Assembly: GCF_002906575.1 (NCBI RefSeq)
Contig: NZ_CP026309.1
Location: 248,001 to 312,000 of the forward strand
Direction: 5' to 3'
DNA length: 64,000 bases
Source: Salinigranum rubrum
GTDB lineage: Archaea > Halobacteriota > Halobacteria > Halobacteriales > Haloferacaceae
The translations under genes were made by a program, and so were the position numbers. The notes under the pieces are model-generated. The model was not told the DNA's origin. It saw only the letters and a program-made list of their open reading frames with translations, and ran no database searches. Of the stretch, positions 27,088 through 35,732 are shown piece by piece (the first letter of the stretch is position 1; each line of letters starts with the position of its first letter).

Positions 27088-28233
27088 ATGGGAAGCATTC
27101 AACTCGAGAACCTGACGAAACGGTTCGGTGATACGGTCGCGGTCGAAGAGCTCTCGCTCGACATCGCGGACGAGGAGTTCCTCGTCCTCGTCGGGCCCTC
27201 CGGCTGTGGGAAGTCCACCACGCTCCGCTGTCTCGCGGGGCTGGAGACCCCCTCGTCGGGAGATATCTACATCGGCAACGATCACATGAACTACCGGGTG
27301 CCGCAGAACCGCGACATCGCGATGGTGTTTCAGGATTACGCGCTCTACCCGCACATGACGGTCAGACAGAACATCCGGTACGGACTGGAGGAAGAACCCG
27401 GATACACGTCCGAAGAGCGGGACGCCCGCGTCGAGGAGGTGGCCGAGACGCTCGGTATCGCCGACCTGCTCGACCGGAACCCCGACGAACTCTCGGGCGG
27501 GCAACAGCAGCGGGTGGCACTCGGACGGGCTATCGTGCGGGACCCGGAGGTGTTCCTGATGGACGAACCGCTGTCGAACCTCGACGCCAAACTCCGCGCG
27601 GAGATGCGCACCGAACTCCAGAGCCTCCAGTCCGACCTGAAGGTGACCACGGTGTACGTGACGCACAACCAGACGGAGGCGATGACGATGAGCGACCGCA
27701 TCGCCGTGATGAACGACGGGCGACTCCAGCAGGTCGGGACGCCGCTCGAATGCTATCACGAACCGAACAACACGTTCGTCGCCGGCTTCATCGGCGAGCC
27801 GATGATGAACCTCGTCTCGGGGACACGGTCGGAGTCGACGTTCGTGAGCGACCACTTCGAGTATCCGCTCGACGACGGGCTTCGCGCGGCAGTCGGTGAC
27901 CACGAGGAGTTGATCCTCGGGATTCGCCCCGAAGACATCGTCGTCCGCGGGGAGGGAGACGAAGCGGAACCGGGCGCGACCGACTTCCGCTTCGAGGTCC
28001 GCGTCGTCGAGCCCCACGGCGACCAGAACGTCCTGCACCTGACCCGGCCCGGCGGCGACATCGACGACGCGCTCCAGGCCGTCACCGGCGGGATGCATCT
28101 CCTCTCGCAGGGCGAACAGGTCGTCGTCAGCATCGACCCGGGGAAGGTCCACCTGTTCGACGCCGCGACCGGAACCGCGCTGCACAACCGCCGACACGAA
28201 CCGGAGTCGGAACTCACTCAGATCGAACAGTAA
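27088..28233 (+). CDS. xacJ: CUT1 ABC transporter ATPase 1 (XacJ-like)
   Basis: 381-residue MalK/UgpC-type ATPase: Walker A GPSGCGKST, Q-loop FQDYALYPH, signature LSGGQQQRVALGRA, Walker B VFLMDEPLSNLD, H-loop VTHNQTEAM, then a C-terminal OB/TOBE regulatory domain. The presence of two different ATPases in one CUT1 operon is characteristic of XacGHIJK. Shares a 107-base stretch identical to xacK (27490-27596). Confidence 0.93.
   Translation: MGSIQLENLTKRFGDTVAVEELSLDIADEEFLVLVGPSGCGKSTTLRCLAGLETPSSGDIYIGNDHMNYRVPQNRDIAMVFQDYALYPHMTVRQNIRYGLEEEPGYTSEERDARVEEVAETLGIADLLDRNPDELSGGQQQRVALGRAIVRDPEVFLMDEPLSNLDAKLRAEMRTELQSLQSDLKVTTVYVTHNQTEAMTMSDRIAVMNDGRLQQVGTPLECYHEPNNTFVAGFIGEPMMNLVSGTRSESTFVSDHFEYPLDDGLRAAVGDHEELILGIRPEDIVVRGEGDEAEPGATDFRFEVRVVEPHGDQNVLHLTRPGGDIDDALQAVTGGMHLLSQGEQVVVSIDPGKVHLFDAATGTALHNRRHEPESELTQIEQ
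27490..27596 (+). repeat. 107-base block identical to 28653-28759 (xacJ copy)
   Basis: From the signature motif to just past Walker B, xacJ and xacK are identical base for base over 107 positions, including every third codon position, although the flanking parts of the two genes differ freely. After one mismatch a further 13 bases agree. A recent gene conversion between the paralogues explains this best. Confidence 0.85.
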
Positions 28234-28235
28234 CC

Positions 28236-29389
28236 ATGGCACGACTGACACTCGACGACGTAACGAAGGTGTTTCACGACGACGAGGGCGGAGAGATCGT
28301 CGCGGTCGAGGACCTCTCGCTCGACATCGCCGACGGGGAATTTCTCGTCCTCGTCGGCCCCTCGGGCTGCGGGAAGTCGACGACGCTGCGGATGATCGCC
28401 GGACTCGAAACGATAACCAGGGGTGACCTCAGGCTGGAGGGACGGCGCATCAACGACGTCTCCGCACAGGAGCGCGACATCGCGATGGTGTTCCAGTCGT
28501 ACGCGCTGTACCCACACAAGAGCGTCCGCGGGAACATCTCGTTCGGTCTCGAAGAGTCGACCGACCTCCCGAAGGGAGAGATCAACGACCGCGTCGAGCA
28601 GACGACCGACATGCTGGACATCAGTGACCTGCTGGACCGGAAGCCGGGGGCGCTCTCGGGCGGGCAACAGCAGCGGGTGGCACTCGGACGGGCTATCGTG
28701 CGGGACCCGGAGGTGTTCCTGATGGACGAACCGCTGTCGAACCTCGACGCCAAACTCCGTGCGGAGATGCGCATCGAACTCCAGCGCCTCCAGGAGCAAC
28801 TCGGCGTGACGACCATCTACGTCACGCACGACCAGACGGAGGCGATGACGATGGGCGACCGCATCGCGGTCCTCGACGGCGGGGAACTCCAGCAGGTCGG
28901 AACGCCCCTCGAATGCTACCACGAACCGAACAACACGTTCGTCGCCGGTTTCATCGGCGAACCGTCGATGAACTTCTTCGACGGAACGTTCGACGGCGAC
29001 GCGTTCGTCGGCGACGGCTTCACGTACCCGCTCTCTCAGGAGGCGCGGGCACAGGTGGGCGACGTGACCGACCTGACGCTCGGCGTTCGTCCCGAGGACG
29101 TCGTCGTAGACGCCAGCGATTCGGTCTCGACGGCTCACCGCTTCGGCGCCGAGGTGCTGGTGGTCGAACCGCAGGGCAACGAGAACACGGTCCACCTGCG
29201 ACTGCTCGACGGGGGGACGAGACCCAGTTCACCGCGACGACGACGGGGGACCCCACCGTCTCGGAGGGGAACCGGACGACCGTCGCGTTCCCCGAGGAGG
29301 CTATCCACCTCTTCGACGGCCGCAGCGGGGACGCGCTGAAGAACCGCATCATCCCCGAGAACCGCTCGCTCGCTGGCGTGTCGTCGTAG
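28236..29389 (+). CDS. xacK: CUT1 ABC transporter ATPase 2 (XacK-like), apparent frameshift near 3' end
   Basis: MalK-type ATPase paralogous to XacJ, with GPSGCGKST, LSGGQQQRVALGRA, VFLMDEPLSNLD and VTHDQTEAM. The frame runs correctly to VHLRLLDGG at about 29216, then becomes arginine-rich and stops at 29339; a neighbouring frame continues the TOBE domain (DETQFTATTTGDPTVSEGNR) to FPEEAIHLFDG and a stop at 29389. The break lies in the G6 run at 29211-29216, where seven G restore a 384-residue protein matching XacJ in length. Read as one gene with a lost base, probably an assembly error. Confidence 0.9.
28653..28759 (+). repeat. 107-base block identical to 27490-27596 (xacK copy)
   Basis: Second copy of the block described for xacJ; it covers the ABC signature and Walker B region of xacK. 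Confidence 0.85.
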
Positions 29390-30003
29390 GGTCCGGCGTC
29401 CCCTAGCCGCGTTACTCTCTCCCGATTCTCGACACCCGCCGACGCTGGCTATCGACGCCGATAAAATATACAAAGTCTGTCCTTTAACTGTTCATAAAAA
29501 ATATCTTACATTATTGAAATTGGAGTAAGTTCGACTTTCGAATCTATGGTAGAGTATCGTTGAAAATCGAATATATGGCGAACAAATCCTTGAAGACGCC
29601 AAAGCAGCTGTCGTATCGTGTTCAGGGGTGAAACACTTCCTCTGTTCACTTGGGCTCTGCTGCGAACACGAGTGCTAGCCTCTACAACGCTGCGCTCTTT
29701 CGCTTTCTTCGGTTGTCTCGTTATCTCGCCGCTCGTGACATCGTCACCCGCGTGACGCCGAAGGATGCCGATTATATTATTTAGGCGAATTGTATTTCTT
29801 CTGTCTTATATTTAAATATGATACACTGTGCGAATGGAAGACTCAACACTCCACGTGTCGTATCGCACTGTCCGTGCGCCGATGGTGTCGACGGCGAACC
29901 GACAGGTGAGTCCGAGCACTCGGCGTCGTCCGCGACGGTGGGTCACGAACCGCCGGAACGACAGTAAAAGGTTAACACCCCAGGAGCACAAGGTCCGACA
30001 AGA
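29390..30003. other. 614-base gene-free stretch between xacK and atpD
   Basis: The centre (about 29460-29840) is strikingly AT-rich for this chromosome, with runs such as ttcataaaaaatatcttaca. No gene is supported; a 38-codon open stretch around 29565-29680 matches nothing I know. It ends with the atpD promoter. This is the right-hand edge of the DNA that separates atpB from atpD and may hold the xacK terminator and decayed sequence. Confidence 0.6.
29963..29971 (+). promoter_or_regulatory. Probable atpD promoter
   Basis: agtaaaagg lies about 33-41 bases before the atpD ATG at 30004, allowing a short leader. A private promoter is needed here because atpD is cut off from the rest of its operon. 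Confidence 0.4.
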
Positions 30004-30705
30004 ATGGCCGAAGACGTCAAACCGACGCGCAAGAACCTGATGGCCATCGAGGACCGCATCGAACTCTCCGAACGCGGTCACGACACGCTCGAACAGAAGC
30101 GTGACGGCCTCATCATGGAGTTCATGGACATCCTCGACCAGGCACAGGACGTCCGCTCGGAACTCTCCGAGGACTACCAGAACGCACAGCACAAGATCAA
30201 CATGGCCCGCGCCATGGAGGGTGACGTCGCGGTCCGCGGTGCCGCCGCCGCGCTCAAGGAACACCCCGAGATCACGACGCAGTCGAAGAACATCATGGGC
30301 GTCGTGGTCCCCCAGATCGAGTCCTCCCGCGTGAAGAAGAGTCTCGACCAGCGCGGCTACGGCCTGCTCGGATCGAGCGCGCGAATCGACGAGGCCGCCG
30401 ACGCCTACGAGGAACTCCTCGAGACGATCATTCTCGCCGCCGAGGTCGAGACGGCGATGAAGAAGATGCTCGAGGAGATCGAGACGACGAAGCGCCGCGT
30501 CAACGCCTTGGAGTTCAAGCTCCTGCCGGACCTCTACGAGAACAAAGAGTACATCGAGCAGAAGCTCGAAGAACAGGAGCGCGAGGAGATCTTCCGCCTG
30601 AAGAAGATCAAGGCGAAGAAGGAAGAAGAGGAGAAGGAAGAACGCGAGAACGAGGCCACCGAAATCGCGTCCGAGGACGTCGAGCGCGTCTCGGCCGACG
30701 ACTGA
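30004..30705 (+). CDS. atpD: A-type ATP synthase subunit D
   Basis: Central rotor-stalk subunit of the archaeal ATP synthase, 233 residues. Starts [20 protein letters not shown] as in the family, is almost wholly helical, has the [15 protein letters not shown] turn near 118, and ends in a long charged coiled coil ([16 protein letters not shown]). Normally the last gene of atpHIKECFABD; here it is separated from atpB by 25.8 kb. It looks intact, so the enzyme should still be assembled, but expression must be coordinated from two promoters. Confidence 0.95.
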   Translation: MAEDVKPTRKNLMAIEDRIELSERGHDTLEQKRDGLIMEFMDILDQAQDVRSELSEDYQNAQHKINMARAMEGDVAVRGAAAALKEHPEITTQSKNIMGVVVPQIESSRVKKSLDQRGYGLLGSSARIDEAADAYEELLETIILAAEVETAMKKMLEEIETTKRRVNALEFKLLPDLYENKEYIEQKLEEQEREEIFRLKKIKAKKEEEEKEERENEATEIASEDVERVSADD

Positions 30706-30889
30706 CACTTCTCCTTTCGAAGCCGTGTCCCTTTCGTCGTAACCCCATCGTCTCCGTGGCGCGCAAGCTCTTCGTGCTCTCAGCCGTTCCGCCCCGACAC
30801 GCTCCACGGACGACGAGCGCATCCACACACCGAACGCCTCACCCGCTCAGCGACCGACGTTTTTCACCCACGAGCGCGTCTTACCTTCC

Positions 30890-31294
30890 ATGACCTGTCC
30901 CGACTGCGACGGGGACCGCATCGCGTTCGCCGTCCCGTCGTCGCTCCGGCCGTACGCACCCGACGAGGCGCTCTCGGCGACCCTCTGTACCACCTGTCTC
31001 CGCGTGGCTGGAGTCGACGCAGAGGACAGTGAGGTCGAGCCTTCGGAGACAATCGAGTGGGGCCCCCTACCGAGCGGCGAGGCGGGCGTCGCCACGGCGC
31101 TCCTGCTCGGCCTCCTCGACTCGCTCGCGCTCCGTCGAGCCGACGTGACCGCACTCTGTGAACACGCGGAGGAGGCGGGCGGCGATCCGTTTCTCACGCT
31201 CGACCGACTCGCTGCGATGGCAGAGACGGGTGACCTCGACCCGCACGTCGACCTGGAGCGTCGGACCGCACAGCTCCAGTCGCTGGTGGATTAG
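30890..31294 (+). CDS. Haloarchaeal zinc-finger protein, DUF6276 type
   Basis: 134 residues beginning MTCPDCDGDRIAFAVPSSL with a second pair of cysteines in LCTTCLRV, forming a four-cysteine zinc ribbon in the first 45 residues. The rest is helical and acidic. Proteins like this occur across haloarchaea, often near the ATP synthase genes; function unknown. It supports the idea that the DNA right of atpD is the original chromosomal neighbourhood. Confidence 0.75.
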   Translation: MTCPDCDGDRIAFAVPSSLRPYAPDEALSATLCTTCLRVAGVDAEDSEVEPSETIEWGPLPSGEAGVATALLLGLLDSLALRRADVTALCEHAEEAGGDPFLTLDRLAAMAETGDLDPHVDLERRTAQLQSLVD

Positions 31295-31339
31295 CGGACG
31301 CGCTTGTGAGGTCGGTGTCCGCCCTCACGTGCTTCTCCG

Positions 31340-32200
31340 TCAGTCGGGGTTCGTTCCATCGCGTGCGTCCGCCTCACCAGCCCGGCTCGCCCCGGCTCCG
31401 CCGACCCGGAAGTCGTCGGTGAACTCGGTCGAGGCCTCGACGAACGACTCGAACGTCTCCTCGGCCCACTCGACCGCCGCCTCGGTGTCGTTGAGGATGC
31501 TCCCGTGGATCGTCCCCGACTCGTTGTAGATCAGCACGGCGACCGTGGTGCTCTCGTCGGTGTCGACGATGAACAGTTCGTACGGGAGGCCGTCGGTCTC
31601 GTACGCTCGGTACCGACCCGTCGCGACCATCTCGTGGTGCATCCGAAAGTACTCGTCGCGGATGAGTTCCGCGAGGTTCGACGTGTAGACGACCGCCCCG
31701 CTGCCGCCCCGCTCGGTCACCAGTCCGTGGAGGTGGCCGACGGCAGCCGCGTCGTTGACGGCCGTCGCGCACGCCCGAAACCGGTCTCCCTCGGCGATGA
31801 GGGCCGTTATCTCGTTCGCCGGCCGTCCCGTCGCCGGTGGTTTGCTCCGGTAGGCGGTGGCTCCTTCGAGCATCGCGTGTCCCACCGTCGCCGCCGGTGG
31901 GAGTTCCGCGAGGAGGTCCCCGAACTCGCCGACGTGTGCCGTCTCCTCGCAGTAACGGCGGTACGAGTCGTACGCCAGACGGCCAGCGAGCGTCGCCGCC
32001 ACCGTGCTTCCCTCGCGTCGGACCAGTCCGTTCGACTCCAGTTCCCGGACGGCCCGGTCGACGGTCGACCGCGAGACGCCGAGTTCCTCGGTGAGTTCGT
32101 TCTTGCTCCGGTCCCCGTCCAAGAGCATCGAGAGGGCGTCGGCTCGCTGGCTGAGCAACTGCCGCACGTCCGCCGGGCTCCCGTCCCCCCGCATCACCAC
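31340..32200 (-). CDS. Winged-HTH transcription regulator, FilR1-like
   Basis: 286 residues. An N-terminal winged helix-turn-helix (about 12-75: RADALSMLLDGDRSKNELTE, then LGVSRSTVDRAVRELESNGL) is followed by a sensor region (about 110-260) of the kind found in haloarchaeal HTH proteins with a FilR1/DUF1724 domain. The C-terminus is acidic. Convergent neighbour of the zinc-finger gene; its targets cannot be deduced. Confidence 0.78.
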   Translation of the reverse strand: MVMRGDGSPADVRQLLSQRADALSMLLDGDRSKNELTEELGVSRSTVDRAVRELESNGLVRREGSTVAATLAGRLAYDSYRRYCEETAHVGEFGDLLAELPPAATVGHAMLEGATAYRSKPPATGRPANEITALIAEGDRFRACATAVNDAAAVGHLHGLVTERGGSGAVVYTSNLAELIRDEYFRMHHEMVATGRYRAYETDGLPYELFIVDTDESTTVAVLIYNESGTIHGSILNDTEAAVEWAEETFESFVEASTEFTDDFRVGGAGASRAGEADARDGTNPD

Positions 32201-32288
32201 CCACCATGAGAGACGCGGTTATATAGGTTGGGATGACCATCTCACACAACGTGACGTTCCGGCGGCTCTCACGCCGTCTGGACCGGTT

Positions 32289-33530
32289 TTACACGCCGGT
32301 AGAGTACCGAAGGATTCCCGCGATTCCGCCGAAGGCGTCGTGGAGTTGCTCGCCCTTCTCGAAGTCGGTCGAGATGAACTTCGTCTCGGTGCCGCGCTGT
32401 TCGGCCAGTTCCATCAGGTACTCGATGGCGTCGGTGCGCTCTTTCGCCTCGGCCTCGGTGCCGTCCTCACAGGTGTGGGTCGGCGTCGAGTGACGACGGT
32501 CGACGAGTTCGTACTCCTCGGTGTCGCCGCAGTCGTAGACGACGACGTCCGAGCGGAGGTCCTCCGAGAGCAGGAGGCGGTCGACCGAGCCCATCACGAG
32601 GTTCTGTCGCGTGGGTTCGAAGCCGTACGTCGCCTCGTCCCCTCGGTGAAGCTTCTCGAAGAACTCCTCCATCTGCTTTTTGTCCTTGACGACCTCCTGG
32701 TCCGCGAGGACGTCCTGGCCGGCGTCGACGAGGTCGTACAGCCCGGACTCGTCGGTGTAGGCGACGTCGAACTTTCCGAGGACCTTCTCTTGAATCTCGT
32801 GGTGGAGGTAGTCGCCGTCGAGGAACTCGTCCTTCGTGGGCGAGGGCCCTCCCACCAGCACGCCGTCGAGGTCGTGACGCTTCGGGACGAACAGGTCGTT
32901 CGCCATCTCCGCGACCTCCTGATAGAAGTTGTCGATGGCCTCTAAGCGCAGGCGGGCGAACCGCTGTGCGGACTGGCCACCCTTCCGCTGCTTGCCGGGG
33001 ACGAGCGACGAGGCGGACTTGACGGGTTCGACTCGCTTGCCCTTGAGCCAGCCGACGTTCGCCTCCCGTCGGTCGAGGACGACCAGTCCGAAGAGCCCCT
33101 TGTCCATCAGCATCTCCTCTAGGGGCTCGGTGAGGAACGACGAGTCGCAGTGGTAGCGGAACGACTGGACGGGGTCCGGCGGGTTCTCCAGCACCTTGGT
33201 GACCATGTCGGTCTGGCCGCCGCCGGAGTCGATAGCGCCCGAGAAGAGCACCATCCCGTTGTCCGGCGGGTTCTTGTAGTAGCGGAGGCGGTCCTTGATG
33301 CTCGTCAGCGCGTCCTGCACCGCCGTCCGGGTCTGTTTGGACTTGATGTTGCTCGCTTCGGAGTGCTCCTGGGTGACGTGGGCGACGATGTCCGAGATCT
33401 GCTTGTCCGGCGGCACGTAGATGGAGACGAGCTGTGTCCCTGACCCCTCGTACTCCTTGAGGTCCTCGATGACCTTCCGGAACTCGTACTTCCGGCGGTC
33501 GTCGCTTACCTCTTCGGCGTCAGTACTCAT
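32289..33530 (-). CDS. prf1: Peptide chain release factor aRF1
   Basis: Archaeal class-1 release factor, 413 residues, which reads all three stop codons and triggers peptide release. The NIKS stop-decoding motif is at residues 61-64 and the GGQ catalytic motif at 184-186 (RKGGQSAQRF). The full eRF1-like three-domain length is present. Divergent from the MinD-like gene. Confidence 0.97.
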   Translation of the reverse strand: MSTDAEEVSDDRRKYEFRKVIEDLKEYEGSGTQLVSIYVPPDKQISDIVAHVTQEHSEASNIKSKQTRTAVQDALTSIKDRLRYYKNPPDNGMVLFSGAIDSGGGQTDMVTKVLENPPDPVQSFRYHCDSSFLTEPLEEMLMDKGLFGLVVLDRREANVGWLKGKRVEPVKSASSLVPGKQRKGGQSAQRFARLRLEAIDNFYQEVAEMANDLFVPKRHDLDGVLVGGPSPTKDEFLDGDYLHHEIQEKVLGKFDVAYTDESGLYDLVDAGQDVLADQEVVKDKKQMEEFFEKLHRGDEATYGFEPTRQNLVMGSVDRLLLSEDLRSDVVVYDCGDTEEYELVDRRHSTPTHTCEDGTEAEAKERTDAIEYLMELAEQRGTETKFISTDFEKGEQLHDAFGGIAGILRYSTGV

Positions 33531-33632
33531 TGTGCTTCCTAGCCCGGCCAGTGGCTAAGTAACCTTTGACTGTGTGGCTCGACGGCGCCCAGCTACGTAC
33601 CACCGGTCCGTTCGGCCCGCGCCGCGTCAACC

Positions 33633-33640
33633 TTTATATA
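33633..33640 (+). promoter_or_regulatory. TATA box of the MinD-like gene
   Basis: tttatata lies 26-33 bases upstream of the ATG at 33666, a textbook leaderless promoter. Confidence 0.65.
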
Positions 33641-33665
33641 GCCACCACGGTTCGTTTCGGACAGT

Positions 33666-35432
33666 ATGGGACGGGTCTACGCCATCGCGAGCGCGAAAGG
33701 CGGGGTCGGCAAGACGACCACGACGGCGGCGCTGGGGGCGACGCTCGCCGCCGCCGGGCACCGGGTCGCTGTCGTCGACGCCGACATCGGCATGCCGAAC
33801 CTCGGCCGGATGCTCGGCGTCTCCCCCGACGGACCGACCCTCCACGACGTGCTCGCGGGCGAGGCCGACCCGCTCGACGCCGTCTACGAGGGCCCCGACG
33901 GCCTGACCGTCGTCCCCGGCGCCCCGGCCCTCGACGCGTACGCGAAGGCCGACCCCCGCGGCCTCGAACGGGTCTTCGAAGCGCTCGCCGACTACGACGT
34001 CGTCCTCGTCGACACCGGCGCGGGACTGAGCCACGACACCCTCTTCCCGCTCGGCCTCGCCGACGCCGTCCTCTTGGTGTCGACGCCCTCGACCGACGCC
34101 CTCGGCGACACGGAGAAGACGAACCAACTCGCCGCCCGCGTCGGCGTCCCCGTCGCGGGGCTGGTCCTGACGCGCGTCGACACGACGCGCGTCGACGTCG
34201 AGGCAGTCGCGGCAGCGGTCGACGCCGACCTTCTGGAGGTCGTCCCCGAGGACCCCTCAATCGGGACCGGGGCGGACGAGGACTCCCCGGTAACCCCCGA
34301 CCCGGACGGCCCGGCGGCCGCCGCCTACCGGACGCTGGCCGACGCCGTCACCGCCGACGCGATGGACGACGCGTTCGACGAGGCGGCCGTCGCCGTCGAG
34401 ACCCAGGAGGGGGTCGAGGACGCGGACGGGGAGACCGAAGCCGACGACGCCGAGAGTCGGGCCGCGGGAGACGACGCGGACGGCGTCGACGCCGACAGCG
34501 CGGACGAGGCTGAGAGCGACGGGACCGAGGACACGGTCGCCGCCGAGGAGGTGGACGCGACCGCCGCCGCCGAGGGTACGGACGACGAGGGCGGTCGCGA
34601 CTCCCTCGACGTGGACGACATCGACGTCTCCTCGCTCATCGAGGACAGTTCCACCGACGTGGACGACATCGACGTCTCCTCGCTGTTCGAGGACGACGAG
34701 AACCGCGACGCCCCCGACGACGCTGGTCCCGGGGAGGCTGAGGATCTCTCCGCGCTCCTCGAAGAAGCCGTCAGCGAGGCGGCCACCGACACCGAGGCCG
34801 ACCTCGGGAACGACGGTGACGACACGGCCGATTCCGACGGCACTGCGTCACCGTCCGGTCCCGTGGAGTCGGACGAGGACGCGGGATCGGAGGGGGATGG
34901 AGAGTCGGACGAGGACGTCGGGGCTGAGAGCCGGGGTGGTGGCGGTATCGCGTCGGCGCTCGCGGACGCGGAGGCGGGCGCTGGGGCACCGGAAACGAGG
35001 GACAGATCCGACACGCCTGACGCGACCGACGCGACCGACGCGACCGACGCGGTCGAGGCCGACGACGAGAGCGACCCCACGGCCGACGAGGACCGTTCGG
35101 TGGCCGACGTGGTCGTCGAAGCCGAACCCGACGCGGACACCGACGTGACGTTCGACACGACACCGGCGGACGACGACGGCGTCACCATCGACTCGGACGA
35201 GTCGCCCGACATCCCGGACGCCGAGGCACGGGAGGACGCCGCGGACGAACACGAGACTGCGGACGACGCTGCCGATACGGACGGGGACGACTCGGACCGA
35301 GAGAGTGCCGCTGCCGACGCGGCGGATACTACCGATGCCGCTGACGACGCCGACGCTGTCGACGACGCCGATACTGGTGACGAGGAGTCGTCCGACGAGA
35401 AGAAGGGGTTGTTCCGGCGCTTCTTCGGCTGA
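33666..35432 (+). CDS. MinD/ParA-like ATPase with 330-residue acidic tail and basic-aromatic C-terminus
   Basis: 588 residues. The first 235 form a MinD-type P-loop ATPase: deviant Walker A AKGGVGKTTTTAAL with the signature lysine, VVDADIGMPNLGRMLG, and DYDVVLVDTGAGLSHDT for Walker B. From about 240 the chain is almost only Asp, Glu, Ala, Ser and Thr, with a duplicated unit DVDDIDVSSL (34608-34636 and 34656-34684 at DNA level) and a (GACGCGACC)n tract near 35023-35050. The last ten residues KKGLFRRFFG resemble the amphipathic membrane-targeting tail of MinD. Haloarchaea encode several MinD paralogues, some with C-terminal extensions affecting cell-surface structures; which one this is I cannot tell. 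Confidence 0.85.
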   Translation: MGRVYAIASAKGGVGKTTTTAALGATLAAAGHRVAVVDADIGMPNLGRMLGVSPDGPTLHDVLAGEADPLDAVYEGPDGLTVVPGAPALDAYAKADPRGLERVFEALADYDVVLVDTGAGLSHDTLFPLGLADAVLLVSTPSTDALGDTEKTNQLAARVGVPVAGLVLTRVDTTRVDVEAVAAAVDADLLEVVPEDPSIGTGADEDSPVTPDPDGPAAAAYRTLADAVTADAMDDAFDEAAVAVETQEGVEDADGETEADDAESRAAGDDADGVDADSADEAESDGTEDTVAAEEVDATAAAEGTDDEGGRDSLDVDDIDVSSLIEDSSTDVDDIDVSSLFEDDENRDAPDDAGPGEAEDLSALLEEAVSEAATDTEADLGNDGDDTADSDGTASPSGPVESDEDAGSEGDGESDEDVGAESRGGGGIASALADAEAGAGAPETRDRSDTPDATDATDATDAVEADDESDPTADEDRSVADVVVEAEPDADTDVTFDTTPADDDGVTIDSDESPDIPDAEAREDAADEHETADDAADTDGDDSDRESAAADAADTTDAADDADAVDDADTGDEESSDEKKGLFRRFFG

Positions 35433-35494
35433 CGGTCGGCGGCGGAGAGACGGATAACGAGAGCTTCTTTTAGCTCGCTCCGAAGATGGTTCGT

Positions 35495-35635
35495 ATGGCT
35501 GAATCAGACTCCGTTCCGTTCTGGTGGCTCGTGCTGTTCCTGCTCCTCGCGCTCGGGCTGGGGGCGGCGACGGTCCTCGGCGTCGGCGGGTCGCTCATCG
35601 CCGGCGTCCTCGCACCGGTTCCCGTCGCGGCCTGA
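35495..35635 (+). CDS. 46-residue single-span membrane protein
   Basis: Small open frame starting MAESDSVPFWWLVLFLLL, one transmembrane helix (about 8-30) and a second hydrophobic stretch, ending VPVAA. A cttttag box at 35466-35472 lies about 26 bases before the ATG at 35495; an in-frame ATG at 35486 is the alternative. It lies 62 bases behind the MinD-like gene. No family recognised; coding because of promoter spacing, codon use and hydrophobic pattern. Confidence 0.55.
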   Translation: MAESDSVPFWWLVLFLLLALGLGAATVLGVGGSLIAGVLAPVPVAA

Positions 35636-35732
35636 CGGCCGACCACGCTTTCCTCCGGTTCACTCGCCCTTCCCGAGCCGTCCGTTTCGCCGCCCCCGAA
35701 GTCCGACGTGCTGTCGTTCGGCGTCTCGTGTC

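Noticed and set aside
29828-30040. 70-codon frame ending within atpD
   Set aside because: Arg/Thr-rich, overlaps the atpD promoter and start, no family resemblance.
33566-34513. Long plus-strand Arg-rich frame over the MinD-like gene
   Set aside because: Composition (Arg, Gly, Pro) is typical of a shifted haloarchaeal frame, and the true frame has Walker motifs.
35020-35050. GACGCGACC tandem repeat as a possible CRISPR-like or satellite array
   Set aside because: It is in frame inside the acidic tail of the MinD-like protein and encodes repeated Asp-Ala-Thr; there are no spacers.
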